A stretch of DNA of 64,000 bases, taken from NCBI RefSeq assembly GCF_000725805.1, contig NZ_JOFT01000024.1, positions 1 to 64,000 of the forward strand. The letters are read 5' to 3'. The translations under genes were made by a program, and so were the position numbers. The notes beneath the pieces are model-generated. The model was not told the origin of the DNA and made no database searches. It saw nothing but the letters and a program-made list of their open reading frames with translations. Of the stretch, positions 31,280 to 39,558 are shown piece by piece; position 1 is the stretch's first letter; each line of letters begins with the position of its first letter. The DNA is from Streptomyces xanthophaeus. GTDB taxonomy: Bacteria > Actinomycetota > Actinomycetes > Streptomycetales > Streptomycetaceae.

Positions 31280-32197
31280 ATGTCTCGACCACATGGGATC
31301 CCCCTGCCCAGTGCGCATCGAAGTTCGGATTCCAACGAAACGGAATCCGCTTTCGACGACGATAAGCAAGGTCAGCCGCGTCCCAGGGAAGGCGTTCGGC
31401 AGCTCACCGGAGCCGAACGCGTACGAACCCTCGTAGAGTCCAACGCCTCAGTATCCCTCACTCTGCCGGGTGCTCGTGACTGCCAGGCATCCGACGAGTT
31501 CGGGACAGGGATGCCGGTCGCACGGACCGTCACCCCGGACGGGGACGTGATTCTCCTTGTTTCCGGGGAATCCGCGGCTGCCAGGGCAGCCGCTCACGCC
31601 CAGGACGACGACCTCACCGCCGTGATCGAGATCACGGACGTGGCGCCGGTGTCCGTGCCCCATCGTATCCGAGGCCGCGCATGGCTCGCCGGGTGGCTCA
31701 CGCCGGTGCGCGGGGACGACCGTCCGGCCTGCGCCGCGCTCCTCGCCGAGCGGCAGCCCGTCGGTGAACTGCTGGGGATGGCGGAGTCCCTGGAGCCCCC
31801 GTACGCGGGCCGCCCCGCCTGGATGCTGCTGCGCCTGGAGGTCGGCGAGATATCGGTGGACGACCTGTGGGGCGCCGAGCACGTGGAGCCCGAGGCCCTG
31901 GCCACGGCCGAGCCCGACCCCATCTCCCGGCACGAGGCGGAGCTGCTCCAGCACCTGCACTCGGCCCACGGCGAGCGACTCGGCGACCTGTGCGGGCTGC
32001 TGGGGTCGCGCGGGGCAGGGGAGGCGGACGCCATGACCGCCGTCCCCCTCGCGCTGGACCGCCTCGGCCTGCGGGTCCGCTTCACCGGCGGCGCCGCCGG
32101 TGCGTTCGACGTCCGCTTCGACTTCCCGGAGCCGGTCGCGGACATCTGCGGCCTGCGCCGGGCGATGCACACGCTCTTCTCGGCCGCCTCTCACTGA
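31280..32197 (+). CDS. HugZ/DUF2470-type heme-utilisation-like protein
   Basis: The 305-aa protein has an N-terminal flavin-reductase-like split barrel (RVRTLVESNASVSLTLPG, MPVARTVTPDGDVILLVSG, TAVIEITDVAPVSVPHRIRGRAWLAGWLTP). The C-terminal part is a DUF2470 domain (SRHEAELLQHLHSAHGERLGDLC, AMTAVPLALDRLGLRVRF, DVRFDFPEPVADICGLRRAMHTLF). This pairing is that of HugZ/HutZ heme oxygenase-like proteins, which help recover iron from heme. The ATG at 31280 has a GGAGG site six bases upstream and an iron box before that, which strongly supports an iron or heme role. The first 60 residues are disordered. Its end overlaps the convergent HNH gene by seven bases. Confidence 0.88.
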   Translation: MSRPHGIPLPSAHRSSDSNETESAFDDDKQGQPRPREGVRQLTGAERVRTLVESNASVSLTLPGARDCQASDEFGTGMPVARTVTPDGDVILLVSGESAAARAAAHAQDDDLTAVIEITDVAPVSVPHRIRGRAWLAGWLTPVRGDDRPACAALLAERQPVGELLGMAESLEPPYAGRPAWMLLRLEVGEISVDDLWGAEHVEPEALATAEPDPISRHEAELLQHLHSAHGERLGDLCGLLGSRGAGEADAMTAVPLALDRLGLRVRFTGGAAGAFDVRFDFPEPVADICGLRRAMHTLFSAASH

Positions 32198-32913
32198 GGG
32201 CAGGTCGCGAGCAGTCCCTGGAGGGCGAGCTTCTCGGGCGCCGTCACGGACAGCTGGTACTTGGCCTTGATCCCCGTGTACCGGCGCCCGTACTCGCACC
32301 AGTACTCCCGCCTCGGCGGCTTCCACTTGTCGGCGGTCCTGCTGCCCTTGTCGTAGTTGGTCTGCTTGTCCACGGCGAGCAGCACGTCGAGGTCGTTGGC
32401 GTACTCCAGCCTGCGCTGCGGGGTCCAGCCGTACGCGCCGCCCCGCCAGGCGGCGCCGAGCGCGACCACGTGGTCCGTCTGGATCTGCGAGGCGCGCCGG
32501 TAGGTATAGGGGAGCGCCTTCCCGGTGTACGGGTCGTGCAGCACCCCGGACACCACCACGCAGGGGTTGCGGTCCCCCTGGCGCAGCTCGCTCAGGTCCC
32601 GGCGCAGCACGTCGTCGCGGGTGTCACAGCCGTTGCGCCCGCCGACGGCATCGGTCTCGTCGGACCAGTACCGGCCGAAGTTCTCCCGCTTGTACGTCTG
32701 CCAGTTCTTGCCCCACTCCACCTTCAGCTTCGCCAGCTGGGTCCTCGCGGTGGCCGCGGTGGGCGGGAACCCGGCGCCGGCGAGCGGCACCTGGGCCAGC
32801 GCCCTGGGCGACGCGGGCTGCGCGTCCTCGTGATGGCACCCGCCGAGCAGCAGCGCCGCCGCCGTCACGGCGACGAGCGGAGCACGGCCCCGGCGCAGGC
32901 CTCGGCATCGCAT
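32191..32913 (-). CDS. Secreted lipoprotein nuclease, HNH/DUF1524 family
   Basis: From the ATG at 32913 the 240-aa protein starts with an Arg-rich region and a hydrophobic helix ending in lipobox LLGGC (Cys26), so it is an exported lipoprotein. The mature part has the DUF1524/HNH nuclease motifs SQIQTDHVVALGAAWRGGAYGW (Asp-His) and LDVLLAVDKQTNYDKGSRTADKWKPP (Asn-containing). Cysteine pairs (GCDTRDD, NPCVVV, WCEYG, TCPQ) suggest disulfides, expected outside the cell. A GTG at 32931 is an alternative start. TAGGCT seven bases before the ATG could be a leaderless -10. Likely role: nutritional or defensive DNA/RNA degradation at the surface (inference). Confidence 0.86.
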   Translation of the reverse strand: MRCRGLRRGRAPLVAVTAAALLLGGCHHEDAQPASPRALAQVPLAGAGFPPTAATARTQLAKLKVEWGKNWQTYKRENFGRYWSDETDAVGGRNGCDTRDDVLRRDLSELRQGDRNPCVVVSGVLHDPYTGKALPYTYRRASQIQTDHVVALGAAWRGGAYGWTPQRRLEYANDLDVLLAVDKQTNYDKGSRTADKWKPPRREYWCEYGRRYTGIKAKYQLSVTAPEKLALQGLLATCPQ

Positions 32914-32960
32914 GCGACGGAGCCTAGCCACCGCGGCGCCGCCGACCGCGCAGGCGCGGG

Positions 32961-34313
32961 TCAGGACCCGCCGCGCAGCCGCTCCCTGACCTTCTCCACC
33001 ACGTCCGCGTACCGGGCCTCGGCCCCGTACCGCGTCGGCTCGTAGTACCGCTTCCCGTGGATCTCGTCCGGTGCGTACTGCTGGGCGGCGATGGCGCCCG
33101 GCACGTCGTGCGGGTAGACGTACCCCTGGGCGTGCCCCAGCTTCGCCGCCCCCTTGTAGTGCCCGTCCCTCAGGTGCGGCGGGACCGAGCCCGCCAGCCC
33201 GGCCCGTACGTCGGCCAGCGCGGCCCCGATCGCCGTCGTGGCGGTGTTCGACTTCGGGGCCAGGGCCAGCGCGATCGTGGCGTGCGACAGGGTCAGCGCG
33301 GCCTCGGGGAAGCCGATCATGGCCACGGCCTGGGCCGCTGCCACCGCGAGCGGCAGCGCCGTCGGATCGGCCAGCCCGATGTCCTCGCTCGCCGAGATCA
33401 TCAGCCGCCGGGCGATGAACCGCGGGTCCTCCCCCGCGTCGATCATCCGCGCCAGGTAGTGCAGCGCCGCGTCCACGTCGGAGCCGCGGATCGACTTGAT
33501 CAGGGCGCTCGCCACGTCGTAGTGCTGGTCGCCGTCCCGGTCGTAGCGCACGGCCGCCCGGTCGACTGCCTCCTCCACCGTTTCGAGGGTGATCTCCTCC
33601 TCGCCCTTGGCGATCGCCGACCCGGCCCCCGCCTCCAGCGCGGTCAGCGCCCGCCGGGCGTCGCCACCGGCGATCCGCAGCAGGTGCGCCTCCGCGTCCG
33701 CGGGGAGGGTGACGGCGCCGCCGAGGCCCCGCTCCTCCGTCAGGGCCCGGCGCATCAGCGCACTGAGGTCTTCGTCCGTGAGCGGCTCCAGCGTGAGCAG
33801 CAGCGACCGCGACAGCAGCGGGGAGATGATCGAGAAGTACGGGTTCTCGGTGGTGGCGGCGATCAGCGTCACCCAGCGGTTCTCGACCGCGGGCAGCAGG
33901 GAGTCCTGCTGCGCCTTGCTGAAGCGGTGGATCTCGTCCAGGAAGAGGACGGTCTCCTTGCCGTAGCCACCGGCCGCGCGGCGCGCGCCCTCGATGACCG
34001 CCCGTACTTCCTTGACGCCCGCCGTGATGGCGGACAGCTCCACGAACCGCTTCTGCGTGGCCTGGCTGACCACGTAGGCCAGGGTGGTCTTCCCGATGCC
34101 CGGCGGACCCCAGAGGATCACCGACGAGGCCCCGGCCGGGCCGCCGGCCCCCTCCCCGACCAGCCGCCGCAGCGGTGAGCCGGGCTTCAGCAGGTGCTGC
34201 TGGCCGACGACCTCGTCCAGGACGCGCGGACGCATCCGGACGGCGAGCGGAGAGCTCGAAGGGTCCTTCTCCTGGCGTTCCTCGGCAGCGGCGGTGAAGA
34301 GGTCTGGTTCCAC
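32961..34313 (-). CDS. rarA: Replication-associated recombination ATPase RarA/MgsA
   Basis: AAA+ clamp-loader-like ATPase acting at stalled forks. The 450-aa protein has [21 protein letters not shown], Walker [13 protein letters not shown], sensor-linked [18 protein letters not shown] and Walker [16 protein letters not shown]. The C-terminal tetramerisation region contains the family motif QGYVYPHD and [21 protein letters not shown]. The frame and length fit the family. It is preceded by the VKOR gene 41 bases away. Confidence 0.96.
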   Translation of the reverse strand: MEPDLFTAAAEERQEKDPSSSPLAVRMRPRVLDEVVGQQHLLKPGSPLRRLVGEGAGGPAGASSVILWGPPGIGKTTLAYVVSQATQKRFVELSAITAGVKEVRAVIEGARRAAGGYGKETVLFLDEIHRFSKAQQDSLLPAVENRWVTLIAATTENPYFSIISPLLSRSLLLTLEPLTDEDLSALMRRALTEERGLGGAVTLPADAEAHLLRIAGGDARRALTALEAGAGSAIAKGEEEITLETVEEAVDRAAVRYDRDGDQHYDVASALIKSIRGSDVDAALHYLARMIDAGEDPRFIARRLMISASEDIGLADPTALPLAVAAAQAVAMIGFPEAALTLSHATIALALAPKSNTATTAIGAALADVRAGLAGSVPPHLRDGHYKGAAKLGHAQGYVYPHDVPGAIAAQQYAPDEIHGKRYYEPTRYGAEARYADVVEKVRERLRGGS

Positions 34314-34354
34314 ACCGGAAGCCTATGCGAGGCCACCGACAAGGCCGCCCGGGC

Positions 34355-34972
34355 TCAGGAGGTCCAGAAGTCCCACCAGCGGGTCAGGATCAGCATCCCG
34401 ATGATCCCGATGTGCAGGACGGGGAGCACCCAGGTGAACTCGTCGAGGAAGCCCCGCAGCCAGGCCGGGGCGGGCAGCAGCCCCTCGCGGACGTTGTGCG
34501 CGGTGACGTACCAGAACATCAGGATCGTGGCGACCCAGGCCAGGGAGCACCACAGGCAGAGCGAGTTGATGTTGTACAGGGACTGGTAGGTGAGCCAGCC
34601 GCAGAAGACGACGCCGAACAGGGTGCCCGCGTTCAGCGTCAGCCAGTACCAGCGGGCGAACCGGGCCCCGGCCAGCACGCTCATGCCGACGCAGACCACG
34701 ATCCCGTAGGCGACCAGTCCGAGCATCGGGTTGGGGAAGCCGAAGGCGGACGCCTGGTCGCTCTTCATGATGTTGCCGCAGGAGACGATCGGGTTCAGGC
34801 TGCAGCCGGGGACGAAGTTCGGGTCCTCCAGCAGCTTGAACTTGTCGAGCGTGATCACCCACGCGGCGAGCAGACCGGCCGCCCCCGTGATCACCAGCAG
34901 CAGGGCCAGGGCCCGGCTCGCGCCGACCGTCGTCCTCGGGGCGGTGTCCGCGTCCGTGCCTCGTGTCGTCAT
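34355..34972 (-). CDS. Vitamin K epoxide reductase (VKOR) family membrane protein
   Basis: Reoxidises a thioredoxin-like partner using menaquinone, which supports disulfide formation outside the membrane. The 205-aa protein (ATG at 34972) has about five membrane helices, the loop [11 protein letters not shown] with the relay cysteines, and the redox motif CLWC. No DsbA-like gene lies next to it, though such partners are usually elsewhere in Streptomyces. Disulfide-rich exported proteins such as the neighbouring HNH lipoprotein could be clients (inference). The frame is open to 35041 without family similarity. Confidence 0.93.
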   Translation of the reverse strand: MTTRGTDADTAPRTTVGASRALALLLVITGAAGLLAAWVITLDKFKLLEDPNFVPGCSLNPIVSCGNIMKSDQASAFGFPNPMLGLVAYGIVVCVGMSVLAGARFARWYWLTLNAGTLFGVVFCGWLTYQSLYNINSLCLWCSLAWVATILMFWYVTAHNVREGLLPAPAWLRGFLDEFTWVLPVLHIGIIGMLILTRWWDFWTS

Positions 34973-35056
34973 ACCGCCCCGCTCCGCATCTACAAGGTCA
35001 ACAAGCACCGGCCATTGTGCCGTACGGGGCTGTGTCCGCACCGTTCGATGGAGATA

Positions 35057-35096
35057 AGGAAGGGCGGGACGGGGTCTCCCCCGTCCCGCCCTTCCT
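35057..35096 (-). terminator. hisS terminator hairpin
   Basis: Perfect 18-bp inverted repeat (35057-35074 with 35079-35096) with a TCTC loop, 14 bases after the hisS stop. It separates hisS from the VKOR-rarA genes, which must have their own promoter in 34973-35056. Confidence 0.88.
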
Positions 35097-35110
35097 GCGA
35101 GAACCGGCCG

Positions 35111-36373
35111 TCAGGCCAGGCGTGCCCGGACAGTGGCGACCAGGTCGGCCAGCGCCACGGCGTCCTGCTCCCCGGACTCCATGTCCTTCAGCTGGACGAC
35201 GCCCTCGGCGAGATCGCGCTCGCCCGCGACGACGGTGAAGCGCGCACCCGAACGGTTGGCGTTCTTCATGTGGCTCTTGAGCCCCTTGGAACCGTACGAG
35301 AAGTCCGCCGCGACGCCCGTCTTGCGGAGCTCGGTGACGGCCCCGAACAGCACCTTGCGGGCCTCGTCGCTCAGGGCGATCGCGAAGACGCTGGTCGCCG
35401 GCGGGATGTCCAGCTCGACGCCTTCGGCCTCGAGCGCCAGCACCGTACGGTCCACGCCCAGCGCCCAGCCGACCGAGGGCAGTGCGGGGCCGCCGATCAT
35501 CTCGGAGAGACCGTCGTAGCGGCCGCCGCCGCCCACCGCGGACTGCGAGCCCAGACCGTCGTGGACGAACTCGAAGGTGGTGCGCGTGTAGTAGTCCAGC
35601 CCGCGGACCAGCTTCTCGTCGTCCTCGAAGACCACGCCCGCAGCAGTGATCAGCTCACGGACCTCGGAGTGGTACGCCTTGCACGCTTCGCACAGGTAGT
35701 CCCGCAGCATCGGGGCACCGACCAGCTGCTTCTGGACGGACTCGCGCTTGTCGTCCAGGACGCGCAGCGGGTTGATCTCCGCCCGGCGCAGGGTCTCCTC
35801 GTCCAGGTCCAGCCCCCGCAGGAAGCCCTGGAGGGCCTCCCGGTAGACGGGACGGCACTCCGCGTCGCCCAGCGAGTTCAGCAGGATGCGGAAGTTGCGC
35901 AGGCCCAGCGAGCGGTACGCCTGGTCGGCCAGGATGATCAGCTCGGCGTCCAGCGCCGGGTCCTCGGAGCCGATGGCCTCGGCACCGACCTGCGAGAAGT
36001 GCCTGTACCGGCCCTTCTGGGGACGCTCGTAGCGGTAGTACGAGCCGGAGTACCAGAGCTTGACCGGCAGGCCGCCGGCCTTGTGCAGGTTGGCCTCCAG
36101 CGCCGCGCGCAGCACGGAGGCGGTGCCCTCGGGGCGCAGCGCCAGATTGGCGCCGCCCTTGGTCGTGAGGGTGTACATCTCCTTCGTCACGATGTCGGTG
36201 GACTCGCCGACGCCTCGGGCGAAGAGGTCCACGTCCTCGAAACCGGGCGTCTCGATGTATCCGTAGCCGGACTTCCGCAGCGGGCCGGAGATGGCCTCAC
36301 GGACCGCCAGGTACTTGGCCGAGTACGGCGGGATCAGGTCGTACGTGCCCTTGGGGGCCTGAAAAGTAGCCAC
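35111..36373 (-). CDS. hisS: Histidine-tRNA ligase
   Basis: Charges tRNA-His. The 420-aa class II enzyme has [19 protein letters not shown] and motif 2 region [14 protein letters not shown] with [31 protein letters not shown]. The histidine-specific loop contains [14 protein letters not shown] and the motif 3 region is [29 protein letters not shown]. An anticodon-binding domain follows. It is ten bases downstream of the MBL-hydrolase gene and so co-transcribed with it. Confidence 0.97.
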   Translation of the reverse strand: MATFQAPKGTYDLIPPYSAKYLAVREAISGPLRKSGYGYIETPGFEDVDLFARGVGESTDIVTKEMYTLTTKGGANLALRPEGTASVLRAALEANLHKAGGLPVKLWYSGSYYRYERPQKGRYRHFSQVGAEAIGSEDPALDAELIILADQAYRSLGLRNFRILLNSLGDAECRPVYREALQGFLRGLDLDEETLRRAEINPLRVLDDKRESVQKQLVGAPMLRDYLCEACKAYHSEVRELITAAGVVFEDDEKLVRGLDYYTRTTFEFVHDGLGSQSAVGGGGRYDGLSEMIGGPALPSVGWALGVDRTVLALEAEGVELDIPPATSVFAIALSDEARKVLFGAVTELRKTGVAADFSYGSKGLKSHMKNANRSGARFTVVAGERDLAEGVVQLKDMESGEQDAVALADLVATVRARLA

Positions 36374-36383
36374 GAAACTCTCG

Positions 36384-37097
36384 TCACATTCCTCGTCGTG
36401 GAGCGGCGGTCGGGTCCGCTGCCAGGCCTGCCGCGACTTCCCGCAGGTACGGGTTGGTCGCGCGCTCGCGGCCGATGGTGGTCTGGGGACCGTGGCCGGA
36501 CAGCACCACGGTCGAGTCGTCGAGCGGGAGGCACACGCGGGCCAGCGACTCGAGGATCTCGGCGTGGGAGCCGCCGGGCAGGTCGGTACGTCCGATGGAG
36601 CCGGCGAAGAGCAGGTCGCCCGAGAAGAAGACCGGCGGTACGTCGGCCAGCTCGGGCATCTTGAAGGTCACCGACCCCTTGGTATGGCCCGGCGCGTGCG
36701 CCACGGAGAAGTCCATTCCGGCCAGTTTCAGCCCGGCTCCGTCGGTGAGCTCGCGGACCTCGTCCGGCTCGCCGATGGTCAGCTCGCCCATGAGCGGCAT
36801 ACCGATGGAGCGGCCGAGGGCCTTCTCCGGGTCGCTCATCATGTAGCGGTCCTCGGGGTGGATCCAGGCCGGTACGTCGTGTGCTCCGCACACCGGGACC
36901 ACCGAGGCCACATGATCGATGTGGCCATGGGTCAGCACGACCGCGACGGGCTTGAGCCGATGCTTCTTCAGCGTCTCCTCGACACCCTGGGCGGCCTGGT
37001 GGCCCGGGTCGATGATCACGCACTCCTCGCCTGCGGCGGGGGCGACCACGTAACAGTTGGTCCCCCAGGCCCCGGCGGGGAACCCGGCAATCAGCAC
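36384..37097 (-). CDS. MBL-fold metallohydrolase (glyoxalase II-like)
   Basis: The 237-aa protein has the metallo-beta-lactamase signature [11 protein letters not shown], further ligands at HAPGHTKGS and [13 protein letters not shown], and [19 protein letters not shown] near the end, as in glyoxalase II-type hydrolases. The substrate is probably a thioester (for example mycothiol-based), but that is inference. The GTG at 37097 has a GAGGA site. A TTG at 37109 would add four residues. It lies directly upstream of hisS, a common actinobacterial pair. Confidence 0.92.
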   Translation of the reverse strand: MLIAGFPAGAWGTNCYVVAPAAGEECVIIDPGHQAAQGVEETLKKHRLKPVAVVLTHGHIDHVASVVPVCGAHDVPAWIHPEDRYMMSDPEKALGRSIGMPLMGELTIGEPDEVRELTDGAGLKLAGMDFSVAHAPGHTKGSVTFKMPELADVPPVFFSGDLLFAGSIGRTDLPGGSHAEILESLARVCLPLDDSTVVLSGHGPQTTIGRERATNPYLREVAAGLAADPTAAPRRGM

Positions 37098-37250
37098 GTT
37101 CGTCCTCAATCGTCGTCCGGCGGGAGGCTGCGGATCGGAATGCAGCTGCTCAGAGCCTACCGGCGCCCCTCATTACACAGCGAACCCATATACGGTACGC
37201 CCTAACCCAGCCCGGACAGCGGTACCAGACACGCACAAGGAGACGACCCG

Positions 37251-38033
37251 GTGGTCACGAGCGATCAGCGGCGGCGACAGCTCGCCAGGGAGAAGTACGA
37301 GCGCCAGCAGCAGCGTCGGGCCGAGGCCCGGCAGAAGGCGCGCCGGCGTGCGGCGGTGATCGGTGCGGCGGTGGCCGTGGTGATCGCGACGCTCGTCGGC
37401 CTCATCGTGGGCGGTGTCTTCGACTCGGACAAGAAGGACCAGGCGGCCGACCCGTCGGCGAGCCCGTCCGCCGAGCCCACGCCGAAGCAGTCCCCCTCGC
37501 CGGAGATGGCGATCGACCAGAAGGCGAAGTACACCTTCGCGCTGAAGACCAGCGCGGGCGACATCAACTTCGCGATGGACGCGGCGAAGACCCCGCAGAC
37601 GGTGAACTCCTTCAAGTCGCTCGCCGACAAGGGCTACTTCGACAACACCAAGTGCCACCGGCTGACGGCCGGCGGGATCTTCGTGCTCCAGTGCGGCGAC
37701 CCCGAGGGCACCGGCCGCGGCGGCCCCGGCTACACCATCCCGGACGAGAACCTGGACTCCCTCGGCAAGCCGAACGAGCAGGGCCAGGTGACGTACCCCG
37801 CGGGCACGGTGGCCATGGCCAACACCGGTCAGCCGGGCACGGGCGGCAGCCAGTTCTTCCTCGTCTACAAGGACAGCCCGCTGGCCCCGGGGTACACCCC
37901 GTTCGGCAAGATCGACGCGGCCGGTCTGAAGGTCCTGGAGGAGATCGCCAAGGCCGGAACGGCCGACGGCGGCCAGGACGGGGCGCCGAAGACGGAGGTC
38001 AAGATCGAGAAGGGCACCGTCACCCAGGGCTGA
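37251..38033 (+). CDS. Membrane-anchored cyclophilin-type peptidyl-prolyl isomerase
   Basis: Catalyses proline cis-trans isomerisation outside the membrane. The 260-aa protein has a basic coiled N-terminus (REKYERQQQRRAEARQKARRRA), a membrane helix (AVIGAAVAVVIATLVGLIVGGV, about 34-55), a Ser/Pro/Lys linker (PSASPSAEPTPKQSPSPE) and a cyclophilin domain with TPQTVNSFKSLADKGYFDNTKCHRL and GTGGSQFFLVYKDS. Some active-site aromatic residues of classical cyclophilins differ. The GTG at 37251 follows AAGGAG. It is divergent from the MBL gene and 196 bases before the DUF349 gene. Confidence 0.93.
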   Translation: MVTSDQRRRQLAREKYERQQQRRAEARQKARRRAAVIGAAVAVVIATLVGLIVGGVFDSDKKDQAADPSASPSAEPTPKQSPSPEMAIDQKAKYTFALKTSAGDINFAMDAAKTPQTVNSFKSLADKGYFDNTKCHRLTAGGIFVLQCGDPEGTGRGGPGYTIPDENLDSLGKPNEQGQVTYPAGTVAMANTGQPGTGGSQFFLVYKDSPLAPGYTPFGKIDAAGLKVLEEIAKAGTADGGQDGAPKTEVKIEKGTVTQG

Positions 38034-38148
38034 CGGTCCCCTCGGCGGCCCGGGCCGTGTCCGGCGGCGTCCGCGCCCGCTACGTCGATATTCCGTCGTG
38101 CGGGATGCGGACAGCCGGCCCGGCGGTCGCCTATGTTGGCGTTGTGCA

Positions 38149-38213
38149 GGGCGGGCGCTGCCCGCCCCAGGAAACTGTGGACGATGCCCGGGGGTGAACC
38201 CCTCACAGGCATC
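38149..38213 (+). ncRNA. Candidate structured leader with H-type pseudoknot before the DUF349 gene
   Basis: The leader can form a 7-bp hairpin GGGCGGG/CCCGCCC (38149-38155, 38161-38167). After it comes a crossing pair of helices: CTGTG (38175-38179) with CACAG (38204-38208), and GATGC (38183-38187) with GCATC (38209-38213). A GGGG-TGAA-CCCC hairpin (38191-38202) sits inside. The two crossing helices abut with no gap, which favours stacking. The structure ends six bases before the GGAGGAGG ribosome binding site, so it could control translation. I do not recognise it as a known riboswitch class. A possible -10 (TATGTT, 38132-38137) lies just upstream. Confidence 0.5.
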
Positions 38214-38229
38214 AGGTGGAGGAGGCGCT

Positions 38230-39459
38230 GTGAGCAGCGACCCGTGGGGCCGAGTCGACGAGACGGGCACCGTGTACGTGCGTACTTCCGAGGGCGAGAA
38301 GGTCGTCGGATCGTGGCAGGCGGGCACCCCCGAGGAGGCCCTGGCCTATTTCGAGCGCAAGTACGAGGGCCTGGTGGTCGAGATCGGCCTCCTCGAAAAG
38401 CGCGTGCGGACCACCGATCTGTCCGCCAAGGACGCGCAGACGGCGATCGACCACCTTCGCACGCAGGTCGAGGAGCACCACGCCGTGGGTGACCTCGACG
38501 CGCTGCGCGTCCGGCTGGACCAGCTGGTGGCGACCGTGGAGTCCCGGCGCGAGGAGCGCAAGGTCCAGAAGGCCAAGCAGACGGACGAGGCCCGTGCGGC
38601 CAAGGACGCCCTGGTCGTCGAGGCCGAGCAGCTGGCGCAGAGCGACCAGTGGCGCAGCGCCGGCGAGCGGCTGCGGGCCCTGGTCGACATCTGGAAGGGC
38701 CTGCCTCGGCTGGACCGCAAGTCGGACGACGAGCTGTGGCACCGCTTCTCGCACGCCCGGTCCGCCTTCTCCAAGCGCCGCAAGGCGCACTTCGCCTCGC
38801 TGGACGCGCAGCGCGAGGATGCCCGCAAGGTCAAGGAGAAGCTGGTCGCGGAGGCCGAGTCGCTGTCGAAGTCGACGGACTGGGGTCCGACGGCCGCCCG
38901 CTACCGCGAGCTGATGGCGGACTGGAAGGCGGCGGGCCGGGCCCAGCGCGAGTCCGAGGACGACCTGTGGAACCGCTTCCGCGGCGCCCAGGACGTGTTC
39001 TTCGCCGCGCGCAGCGAGGTGTTCGCCGAGCGCGACGCCGAGCAGCTGGAGAACCTGAAGCTGAAGGAGGAGCTGACCGTCGAGGCGGAGAAGCTCGTCC
39101 CGGTCACGGACCTGAAGGCGGCCCGCGCCGCGTTCCGCTCCCTCAACGAGCGCTGGGAGGCCATCGGCCACGTGCCGCGGGACGCCCGGCCGAAGGTCGA
39201 GGGCCGGATGCACGCCGTGGAGCGGGCGATCCAGGAGGCCGAAGAGGGCGAGTGGCGGCGTACGAACCCGGAGGCGCGGGCCCGTGCGGCCGGTCTGACG
39301 GGGCAGCTCCAGGCTGCGGTCGACAAGCTGCGGGGCCAGATCGACGTGGCGCGTGCGGCGGGCAACAACGCCAAGGCCGACAAGCTGGCCCGCGAGCTGG
39401 AGGGCCGCCAGGCCCTGCTGGACCAGGCGCTGAAGGGCCTTGAGGAGTTCGGCGGCTGA
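38230..39459 (+). CDS. DUF349 domain protein
   Basis: Function uncertain. The 409-aa protein is almost all helical, with three to four repeats of about 65-75 residues, each with a W and an 'LWxRF' motif: WRSAGERLRALVDIWKGL...DELWHRFSHAR, WGPTAARYRELMADWKAAG...DDLWNRFRGAQ and LKAARAAFRSLNERWEAIG. This is the DUF349 layout. It also begins with a short beta segment (DETGTVYVRTSEGEKVVGSWQ). The GTG at 38230 follows GGAGGAGG. It is a single gene between the cyclophilin and a terminator shared with relA, and is paired with a structured leader. A role in RNA or ribosome handling has been suggested for DUF349, but I treat it as unknown. Confidence 0.92.
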   Translation: MSSDPWGRVDETGTVYVRTSEGEKVVGSWQAGTPEEALAYFERKYEGLVVEIGLLEKRVRTTDLSAKDAQTAIDHLRTQVEEHHAVGDLDALRVRLDQLVATVESRREERKVQKAKQTDEARAAKDALVVEAEQLAQSDQWRSAGERLRALVDIWKGLPRLDRKSDDELWHRFSHARSAFSKRRKAHFASLDAQREDARKVKEKLVAEAESLSKSTDWGPTAARYRELMADWKAAGRAQRESEDDLWNRFRGAQDVFFAARSEVFAERDAEQLENLKLKEELTVEAEKLVPVTDLKAARAAFRSLNERWEAIGHVPRDARPKVEGRMHAVERAIQEAEEGEWRRTNPEARARAAGLTGQLQAAVDKLRGQIDVARAAGNNAKADKLARELEGRQALLDQALKGLEEFGG

Positions 39460-39480
39460 TCACCGCGCCGACCCCGGTCA

Positions 39481-39524
39481 CGGGAAGGGCCCCGGTACGG
39501 ATCTCCGTACCGGGGCCCTTCCCG
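39481..39524. terminator. Bidirectional terminator between DUF349 gene and relA
   Basis: A perfect 20-bp stem (39481-39500 with 39505-39524) and an ATCT loop between two convergent genes. It is among the strongest hairpins in the window. A short GCGT-type simple repeat follows (39532-39555). Confidence 0.92.
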
Positions 39525-39558
39525 TGCGGGCGGGTGCGTGCGTGCGTGCGGGTGTGCG

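Noticed and set aside
39525..39555. GCGT-type simple repeat after the DUF349/relA terminator
   Set aside because: A short tract (TGCGTGCGTGCGTGCG-like) with no sign of function. Probably slippage in non-coding DNA.
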